Shown here: one piece after another, positions 37,487 to 43,741 of the stretch
Position numbering within the stretch: position 1 is the first letter of the stretch
How the letters are laid out: every line of letters starts with the position of its first letter
Assembly: GCF_019204025.1 (NCBI RefSeq)
Contig: NZ_JAGSPB010000001.1
Span: 620,001-684,000, forward strand
Direction: 5' to 3'
Origin: Erythrobacter ani
GTDB taxonomy: Bacteria; Pseudomonadota; Alphaproteobacteria; Sphingomonadales; Sphingomonadaceae
DNA: 64,000 nucleotides
Notes under the pieces: generated by a model
Told to the model about the DNA's origin: nothing
What the model saw: the letters and a program-made list of their open reading frames with translations, nothing else
The model's database searches: none
Position numbers and translations under genes: made by a program

Positions 37487-37586
37487 GCTGGCGACAAGTT
37501 TTGGCGAGACTTCTCCGCATGTTGCCATGCGGGGGCGGGTTCGAACCGCCTGGTTCCCAATGTAGTCCCAACCGGCATTCGCCAGC
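37487..37586 (-). ncRNA. Y RNA 1 (rtcB-proximal), T-arm plus GCAA-closed acceptor-like hairpin
   Basis: Ends pair as GCTGGCGA/TCGCCAGC (8 bp, extendable by G-C and wobble pairs to 37484/37589). The 5' strand carries GCGAATGCCGG and GGGACTACAT; the 3' strand carries GTCTCGCCAAAACTT. Inside are a T-arm (GGCGG-TTCGAAC-CCGCC, 37534-37550) and a 7-bp hairpin CCGCATG-GCAA-CATGCGG (37515-37532) with a GNRA loop, where a tRNA acceptor stem would be. D and anticodon arms are absent. This is consistent with a YrlA-type Y RNA binding the Rsr ring. Confidence 0.85.
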
Positions 37587-37602
37587 GCTGATGTATATTC
37601 TT

Positions 37603-37628
37603 GCGCTACCGCTTTGCTGCTTGAGCGC
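37603..37628 (-). ncRNA. 26-nt hairpin C with compensatory change
   Basis: Third copy, between Y RNA 2 and Y RNA 1. Its closing stem is GCGCT/AGCGC instead of GTGCT/AGCAC: both partners changed (T-A to C-G), which supports an RNA stem under selection. It lies 5 nt after the 3' end of Y RNA 2. Confidence 0.65.
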
Positions 37629-37633
37629 AGGGT

Positions 37634-37759
37634 GCTGGCGGCGAGTGATTGATGAGACGTTTTACTGAGCTACTCCGGTTGCCCGGGGGCGGACTCGGAC
37701 CGCCGACCTCCTGTTTTGGCAGGCGCTCTAACCATGTAGTCCCACCGGCATCCGCCAGC
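37634..37759 (-). ncRNA. Y RNA 2 with circularly permuted tRNA module
   Basis: Ends pair GCTGGCGG/CCGCCAGC. Conserved 5' strand GGATGCCGGTGGGACTACAT; 3' strand GTCTCATCAA. Minus-strand order inside: D-arm 3' half GGTTAGAGC (37725-37733), anticodon-like arm CCTG-CCAAAA-CAGG (37710-37723), T-arm GGCGG-TCCGAGT-CCGCC (37688-37704), acceptor closed as CCGG-GCAA-CCGG (37675-37686), D-arm 5' half AGCTCAGT (37664-37671). This is a whole tRNA whose natural ends are joined by GCAA and whose chain is opened in the D-loop, where the Y stem is attached. Confidence 0.85.
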
Positions 37760-37773
37760 GATTTGTATTCAGG

Positions 37774-37911
37774 TTCACGGCGACGAAGTTTTGGAAAGAC
37801 GTTCCTGCTCTACCGCTGAGCTACAGGCCCATAATTGGTGGACCTGGCGGGATTCGAACCCGCGACAAGGCGATTACAAGTCGATGTAGTCCTTCCGGCA
37901 TTCGCCGTGAA
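37774..37911 (-). ncRNA. Y RNA 3 with permuted tRNA-Thr(UGU)-like module retaining ACCA
   Basis: Ends pair TTCACGGCGA/TCGCCGTGAA (10 bp). Conserved strands GGCGAATGCCGG, GGACTACAT and GTCTTTCCAAAACTTCG are present. Inside: anticodon arm CGA-CTTGTAA-TCG (37871-37883; anticodon TGT as in tRNA-Thr), T-arm GCGGG-TTCGAAT-CCCGC (37847-37863), acceptor CAGGTCC then ACCA, linker ATTAT, and GGGCCTG (37824-37846; 7 bp with one G-U), then an intact D-arm AGCTCAGCGGTAGAGC (37807-37822). The opening here is between D-arm and anticodon arm rather than in the D-loop. Confidence 0.85.
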
Positions 37912-38088
37912 TTTGGAAAAGGCTGGGGCAACGAATGTTGGTGAGACAATCGGCACTTAAGCTACGTTCCAGCGGTGGGATTCGAACCCACATCTCCCCG
38001 CAGAGTTGCTCCCGTGGGGCGCTTCACTCTTCGGACCTATCATGTGGGAGATGTAATCCCACCTGCATTTGCCCCGGCCCTTTCCAAA
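37912..38088 (-). ncRNA. Y RNA 4, extended stem and large insert
   Basis: The core stem GGCCGGGGCA/TGGGGCAGCC-type pairing (37921-37930 with 38070-38079, 10 bp including one G-U) continues after one mismatch as an 8-bp TTTGGAAA/TTTCCAAA stem (37912-37919 with 38081-38088). Conserved strands are AAATGCAGG, GGGATTACAT and GTCTCACCAACATTCG. The T-arm GTGGG-TTCGAAT-CCCAC lies at 37975-37991. An extra hairpin (CCCCAC...GCGGGG) sits where the anticodon arm would be, and the acceptor part is degenerate. It is the largest of the five. Confidence 0.8.
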
Positions 38089-38098
38089 ATCAATCTAT

Positions 38099-38201
38099 TC
38101 AAAGGTCGCGGCGACGAGGCTTGGGAAAGACTGGCGCCCCTTTTCAGAGACCACCATCGTGACAGGATGTAGTCCTTCCCGGCATTCGCCGCGACCTTTG
38201 A
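38099..38201 (-). ncRNA. Y RNA 5 (rsr-proximal), no tRNA module
   Basis: A perfect 16-bp terminal stem (38099-38114 with 38186-38201) carries the conserved GGCGAATGCCGG, GGACTACAT and GTCTTTCCCAAG strands. The interior (about 45 nt) has no TTCGAAT T-arm and only a weak hairpin. Its 5' end is a few nt after the rsr stop codon, so it must be processed from the rsr mRNA or overlap its 3' UTR. It may be a Ro-binding Y RNA without tRNA mimicry. Confidence 0.8.
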
Positions 38202-38205
38202 TATT

Positions 38206-39777
38206 TCAAACCTCCACTTCGTTGACGATCTCGACCCAATCCTTCGCATCGCCATTGGCGAAGCGTGCCATTGCGTCGAACACCGGGTCGGTGAAACCAC
38301 CGACATTCATGATGTCCTTGCGCGTCTGCGCCTGCGTCGAACCGTAAGGCTGGATGTCGATGCAGATCAGCTTCGCACCCGGGTTGCGGGCCTTCAGCTT
38401 GTTCCACTCCTTCATCGTCGCCGAAGCATCGCCATAGGACCCCCAAACTCCTCGGGGCCGCGGCGCATCGAACCAGGACTCGTTATCCGAGACGATGATT
38501 ACGCAATCGACCATCGCCTTCTCGCGGTTCAGCAAAGCAAGCGGGGCCGAGACATTCGTTCCGCCACCGCCGACCCCTGCCAGCTTGGCGGCATTCACCG
38601 CCACGCGGGCCTTGGGATCGAGCTTGAGCTTCACCACGTCCACTTCGAACGGCAGCACGCGGGTCTGCGGATTGCTCCGCAGCATCACGGCCGATACTAG
38701 CGCGGCGATATCGATGCAGCGCACGACCGAAGTCGCACCCCTGCGATATCCGGTCGCAGTCGAGCTCATCGAGCCCGACACGTCCGGACACACCACGACA
38801 TTGCCTTCCAGCACCGGGACCTTCGCAAGCGACAGGTCCAGAGCCTTCTCAAGCGCAGCCTGCACCGCCAGCGGGACACCGTCACCGACTTGAGTCAGCG
38901 CCGTCATCAACTGGTAGGGCATCGGCTTCACGCGGGCGATGGCATCGGGATCGGCCAGCCGCGCAGCAACCATCTCGGTCACTCCGTCGATCTGGAACAC
39001 TCCCTTACGCGCCAGCGTGTTGAGGTTCATCCGCAACGCCTGCCACCCGATGCGCTCTGCCAGCACAGCCCACTGCTTTGCGGTCAGCTCGAAGGCGGTC
39101 AGCCATTCAAAGGGCGCATCGGGCAGGGGCCGCGAACTGTCCGCCTTCCATGCTTCGAAATCGGCGATCTCCTTCGGCAGCGCCGCTACATCGTAGGGCT
39201 TGCCGATCAGCCAGCCGTAGAAGGCACGCCGTTCGGCCGAAGCCGGAGCCGGGTGAACCATCTTGACGATATCGGCCAGGCTCGGATCATTGCCCGTCGC
39301 CGCCTGCATCAGCTGGCGGGTCGAGGCATTTTCCAGCCATTCACGCACCAGCCGCTTCGGCCGCGAACCGAGCGAGGTCCGCCCGGTCTGGCCCGACCGC
39401 ATGATCTGCACAAAGTTGCGCAGCATGCGGCCGTTATCGATCACGCGCTTGAATACCGGGATCATCAGGTCCGGATCGGACATCGACAGCACTGCAGTTA
39501 GCAATGCCGGCATATCCTTCATCGCGCCCGACTGGCGAGCATAGATCGCACACTTGGCAACCCATTCAGCGTCCACTGCCCAGGCAGCTTCGAGCGCTTT
39601 GGCAAGCTGGTCCTGCGCGTCTGCGTAGAAGCCGTCCGACAACGTGCCGGTTGCGGCAAGCTGCGCGAGCAGGGCTTTGGGGCCATAGGCATAGGCGTTG
39701 CCGCCTGCCTGGTTGACCGTGTCAGTGCGCGGCAGGAACTTCGCAAGCGCCGAGGAAAAAAGCGTCTTGTTGGCCAT
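38206..39777 (-). CDS. rsr: Ro60/TROVE-domain protein Rsr
   Basis: This 523-aa protein has an N-terminal TROVE HEAT-repeat ring (about residues 15-320; e.g. AYGPKALLAQL, KCAIYARQSGAMKDMPALL) and a C-terminal von Willebrand A-like domain with MIDAS DVSGSMSS (332-339) and SDNESWFDAP. Bacterial Ro60 orthologues bind Y RNAs on the ring surface and, in Deinococcus, connect to PNPase for structured-RNA decay. It is the first gene behind the sigma-54 promoter. The start has GGAG 7 nt upstream. Confidence 0.95.
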   Translation of the reverse strand: MANKTLFSSALAKFLPRTDTVNQAGGNAYAYGPKALLAQLAATGTLSDGFYADAQDQLAKALEAAWAVDAEWVAKCAIYARQSGAMKDMPALLTAVLSMSDPDLMIPVFKRVIDNGRMLRNFVQIMRSGQTGRTSLGSRPKRLVREWLENASTRQLMQAATGNDPSLADIVKMVHPAPASAERRAFYGWLIGKPYDVAALPKEIADFEAWKADSSRPLPDAPFEWLTAFELTAKQWAVLAERIGWQALRMNLNTLARKGVFQIDGVTEMVAARLADPDAIARVKPMPYQLMTALTQVGDGVPLAVQAALEKALDLSLAKVPVLEGNVVVCPDVSGSMSSTATGYRRGATSVVRCIDIAALVSAVMLRSNPQTRVLPFEVDVVKLKLDPKARVAVNAAKLAGVGGGGTNVSAPLALLNREKAMVDCVIIVSDNESWFDAPRPRGVWGSYGDASATMKEWNKLKARNPGAKLICIDIQPYGSTQAQTRKDIMNVGGFTDPVFDAMARFANGDAKDWVEIVNEVEV

Positions 39778-39885
39778 AGTCCAACTCCATCATGAAACTT
39801 TATCGGGCTTTGGGCGGCCGGCCCATTCCGGCCACCCATTTCCCGCGTCTCGCCGGGTGTTCGACTTACCCGACGGTTTGGATAA

Positions 39886-39901
39886 AGCATGAGGCGTGCC
39901 A
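39886..39901 (-). promoter_or_regulatory. Sigma-54 (-24/-12) promoter of the RNA-repair operon
   Basis: The minus-strand sequence TGGCACG-CCTC-ATGCT matches the sigma-54 consensus TGGCACG-N4-TTGCW at all positions except the first T of the -12 box. GG and GC doublets have exact spacing. The predicted start is about 39875, giving a leader of about 97 nt before rsr. RtcR, encoded divergently, is the cognate activator. Confidence 0.85.
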
Positions 39902-39969
39902 GTTTTCAGCCGCTTGCTGCAAATTTCGCATAGTGCGCTGAAATATATACAATTCGTTAGACTCGATCT

Positions 39970-39998
39970 TCTCAACAACACATCGTGAAGTTGCGAGA
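39970..39998. promoter_or_regulatory. Candidate RtcR upstream activator site
   Basis: The imperfect inverted repeat TCTCAAC ... GTTGCGAGA lies 70-110 bp upstream of the -24 box, a normal distance for an enhancer-binding protein. Only one site is visible and the arms are short, so this is tentative. Confidence 0.25.
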
Positions 39999-40021
39999 AA
40001 TCTATTCTCTTGTATCGCTTG

Positions 40022-40037
40022 TGATAAAAATTTATCA
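40022..40037. promoter_or_regulatory. Palindrome before rtcR
   Basis: TGATAAA-AA-TTTATCA is a perfect 7-bp inverted repeat ending 8 nt before the rtcR ATG and overlapping the probable 5' UTR. It could be an operator or part of an AT-rich promoter. Confidence 0.4.
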
Positions 40038-40045
40038 TCAAGAGC

Positions 40046-41653
40046 ATGAAGCCCACCACTGTCATTGGTTTTCTCGGCTCAACGCTCGATGCCGCAAAGT
40101 TTGGTCCGTCACGCTGGAACAAGTGGCGGCCCACGGTCAGCATCTGCATGCAGGAGGACCTGCGGGTGGATCGGTTTGTGTTGATCCACGGCAGCTATCA
40201 TCGCCGCCTCGCAGAATTCGTGATGCAGGATATCCGCGACGTCTCACCCGAGACCGAGGTCGTCCCCCACGTCATGGATTTCGAAGACGCATGGGACTTC
40301 GAGGAGGTTTATGGAAAACTGCTCGATTTCGCGCGCGACTTCTCGTTCGATCCGGACGCGCAGGATTACCTGATCCACATCACCACCGGCACGCATGTGG
40401 CGCAGATCTGCCTCTTCCTGTTGACGGAGGCGCGCTATCTTCCCGGCAGGCTCTTGCAGACACAGCCCCAAAAGGGAGCGCCGCAGCCTATCGGCACCTG
40501 GACCTCGATCGATCTCGACCTTTCCCGCTACGATTCCATCGCTAGCCGCTTCGCCGAGGCCAGCGCGGAAAGCACCAGTTTCCTCAAGAGCGGGATCGAA
40601 ACCCGCAACGCGACCTTCAACCGCATGATCGAGGAGATCGAACAGGTCGCGGTTCGCAGCCGCGCGCCGATTTTGCTCATGGGCCCGACCGGCGCAGGCA
40701 AGAGCCAGCTCGCGCGCAAGGTCTACGAACTCAAAAGGCTGCGTCACCAGGTCAACGGACCTTTCGTGGAGGTCAACTGCGCAACGCTCAAAGGGGACAG
40801 CGCCATGTCCGCGCTGTTCGGCCACAAGAAAGGTGCCTTTACCGGTGCGGTGCAGGACCGGCCCGGCTTGCTCAAGAGTGCCGACAAGGGCCTCCTGTTC
40901 CTGGACGAGATTGGAGAGCTAGGGCTGGACGAGCAGGCCATGATCCTGCGCGCGATCGAGGAGGGGCGCTTCCTTCCGGTTGGCGCGGACACCGAGGCAA
41001 AGAGCGAGTTCCAGCTGATCGCCGGAACCAACCGCACTCTTATGGATGAAGTCGCCGCTGGCAATTTCCGCGAAGACCTGTTCGCACGACTTAACCTATG
41101 GACTTTTACTCTTCCCGGCCTGGCCGAGCGGCGCGAAGACATCGAACCTAACCTCGATTACGAACTCGAGCGTTTCGCAGAACGCGAGGGCACGCGCGTC
41201 ACATTCAATAAAGAAGCGCGGGACCGCTATCTCGCTTTCTCCGAGAGCCCGTCTGCGCGGTGGCAGGGTAATTTCCGCGACCTCGCCGCCAGCGTAACCC
41301 GCATGGCGACACTTTGCCCGACCGGCAGGATCGACCGCGAGGCTGTGGATTTCGAAACGGGCCGACTTGCACGGCTCTGGTCAGGAGGCACGGTAGAGAA
41401 CGACAGCCTGACCGGCCTACTCGGACAGGATCGAATGACAGCGATTGACCCGTTCGACCGGGTCCAACTGGAATATGTGGTTCAGGTGTGTCGACGCTCA
41501 GCCAGCCTTTCTGACGCAGGACGCACCCTCTTTGCCGCCTCACGCGAACAGCGCACATCGACCAATGATTCCGATCGCCTGCGGAAATATCTGGCGAGAT
41601 TTGAATTGGAATGGTCGTTAATCAAGGAAGTTGATCGAGAAGCTCGGAGATAG
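40046..41653 (+). CDS. rtcR: RNA-repair transcriptional activator RtcR
   Basis: This 535-aa protein has an N-terminal CARF domain (residues about 1-180) with GFLGSTLD and HITTGTHVAQI, expected to sense cyclic-phosphate RNA ends or tRNA fragments. The AAA+ sigma-54 interaction domain has Walker A GPTGAGKS (213-220), GAFTGA loop (263-268) and Walker B LLFLDEIGEL (283-292), followed by a C-terminal DNA-binding region. AGAG precedes the ATG. It is divergent from rsr. Work on the Salmonella system showed activation by damaged tRNA; applied here by homology. Confidence 0.95.
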   Translation: MKPTTVIGFLGSTLDAAKFGPSRWNKWRPTVSICMQEDLRVDRFVLIHGSYHRRLAEFVMQDIRDVSPETEVVPHVMDFEDAWDFEEVYGKLLDFARDFSFDPDAQDYLIHITTGTHVAQICLFLLTEARYLPGRLLQTQPQKGAPQPIGTWTSIDLDLSRYDSIASRFAEASAESTSFLKSGIETRNATFNRMIEEIEQVAVRSRAPILLMGPTGAGKSQLARKVYELKRLRHQVNGPFVEVNCATLKGDSAMSALFGHKKGAFTGAVQDRPGLLKSADKGLLFLDEIGELGLDEQAMILRAIEEGRFLPVGADTEAKSEFQLIAGTNRTLMDEVAAGNFREDLFARLNLWTFTLPGLAERREDIEPNLDYELERFAEREGTRVTFNKEARDRYLAFSESPSARWQGNFRDLAASVTRMATLCPTGRIDREAVDFETGRLARLWSGGTVENDSLTGLLGQDRMTAIDPFDRVQLEYVVQVCRRSASLSDAGRTLFAASREQRTSTNDSDRLRKYLARFELEWSLIKEVDREARR

Positions 41654-41668
41654 CTGTCGAGACTGCGG

Positions 41669-41821
41669 CTACCCTACCGCGACCAGGAGCACCCACCAGA
41701 GGCGGACGATCAGGAACAGCTCGACGGCGATGATCACGTTGATCACGAAGAACGGGTAAGTGACACCCGCAAACATCTGCGGCCGCGTGAGAGCAACGAA
41801 CAAGTGTCTCGACGAATCTCC
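41669..41821 (-). pseudogene. VirB3/TrbD-like fragment
   Basis: Reading the minus strand, about 50 codons between a TGA and a TAG give RHLFVALTRPQMFAGVTYPF followed by FVINVIIAVELFLIVRLWW. This is the characteristic N-terminus of VirB3-type inner-membrane proteins. There is no start codon in frame and the C-terminal half is gone. It lies 15 nt after rtcR and is the partner of the VirB11/VirB2 remnants on the other side of the RNA-repair locus. Confidence 0.7.
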
Positions 41822-42247
41822 TCAAACACGAACCCTACGCCTTAGCGTCTTGAGACGAGGTTTTTTCCGGTCAGTGACCGCTTGAGAAAACCTCTCGGGC
41901 CGGGCTAACTGCCAGCGGTATCCTTTTTGACGGATCTACAAGCGATTAGATCGAGACTGTGATCAGGGTTGCAATCTTTTCGGACACACCTCGCGCGCTC
42001 GCACGTCTCTAAATTCGTTCGGCTATCTCCTTGCGACCACCCACGGTTTCACCGCATAGGTTTTGCGCGTTACAGGGACTGGTTCGATAACCTCCGTTCA
42101 AGCGCACTTGATGAGCTTTTGCAGAGTGTTCGCTACCTTTCACGGAGTCTTGCAGCAGCCAGCGGACGCCATCCGTCTTTCCCACATGACATGAACGATC
42201 GCCGATGTTCTCGAGCCTGCTCTGTTCCATTTAAACTGTTCCGGCGG
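41822..42247. other. Spacer with long hairpin and inverted copy of the 29.3-kb repeat
   Basis: A two-part hairpin at 41857-41894 has outer stem GAGGTTTT/AAAACCTC and inner stem CGGTC/GACCG. At 42009-42090 is a diverged inverted copy of the repeat block of 29.38-29.44 kb; in one plus-strand frame it reads RARTSLNSFGYLLATTHGFT, stop, closely parallel to the other copy. No complete gene is visible. It marks the right edge of the accessory block. Confidence 0.5.
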
Positions 42248-43741
42248 TCACTCGTCCGGCTGGTCGGCCTCGCTCTCGCTCGTCGTGCGCATTCCGGCTG
42301 GTGTCGCGCTCTCATCCATCGGACCGGCGGTTTGCCAGCCACCGCCCAGCGACTTGTAGATGGCGATGAGCGAAATGAAGGTCTGTGTCCGGCTCACGAC
42401 GTGCAGCGTTTCATTTTCCAGCGCCACACGCTCGGAATCGAGCACCTGCAGGAAATCGTCCACCCCGTTCTGATATCGCAGCCGCGCCAGGCGCGCCGCT
42501 TCCTGCGATGCTTCCGCAGAGTCGCGCAGCAACACCTCGCGTTCGAGTTCATTGTTGTAGGCGGACAGCGCGGTCTCTGTCTCTTCGAGCGCGAGCAAAA
42601 CCGTCTGCTGATAGCGTGCGGCGGCGGCCACCGATAGTTCGTCAGCCTGATCGACCCGTGCGCGGATCCTGCCGAAGTCCAGGATGTTCCAGATGAGCTG
42701 GGGGCCGACTGCGAATGCCAGCGAACTCGACTCCGGCAAATCGCCGATCGACTGCGCCTGAAGGTCTACCGATCCGCCAATGCTGACCGTAGGGAAGAAG
42801 TCCGCAGCGGCAACGCCCACAAGCTCGCTTGCCGATGCAAGTTCACGCTCCGCACGGCGGATATCCGGACGACGGCGCAGCAGCTCGGACGCGTCACCTA
42901 CCGCGACCAGCGTGGGCATTGAGGGCAGGTCCTCGTTCTCAGTCAGTTGGGCAAGCAGCGCGGCGGGTGGCCTCCCGGTCAGCACGGAGAGGCGGAATAC
43001 GCTCTGGTCTATCAGTGCGCGCAGCGGGGGGATTGTGGCCAGTGTCAGGTCGAGCTGCGCCCGCGCTCGCTCCGTGTCGAGCCGCGTACCCCTTCCGCCT
43101 TCGCGCAGCACCTCTGTAAGGTCATAGGTGGCGCGCTGGTTTTCCGCATTTCGTTCCGCGACAGCCAGCTGTTCCTGCGCGCCGCGCAAGGTGACATAGG
43201 TCGATGCCGTTTCCGCGGCGAGCGATACGAGGAGGTCATCGCGAGTAGCGATATCGGCCTGCAGGTCGGCCGCAGCTGCATCGCGTTGTCCGGCCAGCCG
43301 GCCGAATAGGTCGATCTCCCAAGCCGCGTCGAAACCCACATCATAGAGATCGATATCGGGGATGCTCACGAACCCTGGAAACGCCACTGCATTTTCCGAA
43401 GTACCCTGCCGCTGGGCCGACGCGGAAAAATTTCCGTTCGGGAGGAAATTGCGCCTTTGGAGCCTGAGGACTGCGCGCGAAGCACGCAAATTCGCCTCGG
43501 CTTCGGCCCGGTTGAAATTATTGGCGAATGTTTCGGCGATCAGCGCGTTCAGATCCTCCTCGCCCAGTTCCCGCCACCATTCGATCACCGGCTCTTCGGC
43601 AGCGTAACGATCCGCATCGGCGCGGACGAAAGTCGTCCCATCGTCGATAGGATCGGCGGGAGGCCCATCGTAATCGCGCAGCGAGATGCAGGCCGAAGAT
43701 GCTGCGCTCAATGCGGCGACGGCCAGGATACGCCAGTTCAT
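42248..43741 (-). CDS. RND efflux outer-membrane lipoprotein (NodT/OprM family)
   Basis: This 497-aa protein has a lipoprotein signal with lipobox SSAC, followed by two TolC-like outer-membrane-factor repeats (VIEWWRELGEEDLNALI near the start; RRPDIRRAERELASA in the second half). It forms the exit channel of the tripartite pump. It overlaps the RND permease gene by 4 bp and is last in the operon. The Asp/Glu-rich C-terminal tail is probably disordered. Confidence 0.9.
   Translation of the reverse strand: MNWRILAVAALSAASSACISLRDYDGPPADPIDDGTTFVRADADRYAAEEPVIEWWRELGEEDLNALIAETFANNFNRAEAEANLRASRAVLRLQRRNFLPNGNFSASAQRQGTSENAVAFPGFVSIPDIDLYDVGFDAAWEIDLFGRLAGQRDAAAADLQADIATRDDLLVSLAAETASTYVTLRGAQEQLAVAERNAENQRATYDLTEVLREGGRGTRLDTERARAQLDLTLATIPPLRALIDQSVFRLSVLTGRPPAALLAQLTENEDLPSMPTLVAVGDASELLRRRPDIRRAERELASASELVGVAAADFFPTVSIGGSVDLQAQSIGDLPESSSLAFAVGPQLIWNILDFGRIRARVDQADELSVAAAARYQQTVLLALEETETALSAYNNELEREVLLRDSAEASQEAARLARLRYQNGVDDFLQVLDSERVALENETLHVVSRTQTFISLIAIYKSLGGGWQTAGPMDESATPAGMRTTSESEADQPDE

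Noticed and set aside
37420..37628. CRISPR-like or REP-type repeats
   Set aside because: Only three copies with unequal spacing and no spacers of constant length; they are hairpins tied to Y RNA 3' ends.
37487..38079. Ordinary tRNA genes or tRNA pseudogenes in the rsr-rtcB gap
   Set aside because: T-arms and D-arms are convincing, but no unit gives a linear tRNA: acceptor strands are joined to each other and each unit is enclosed by a long terminal stem. Y RNAs with permuted tRNA modules explain all parts.
41857..41894. Integron attC site
   Set aside because: The double-stem hairpin lacks the RYYYAAC/GTTRRRY boxes and no cassette structure surrounds it.
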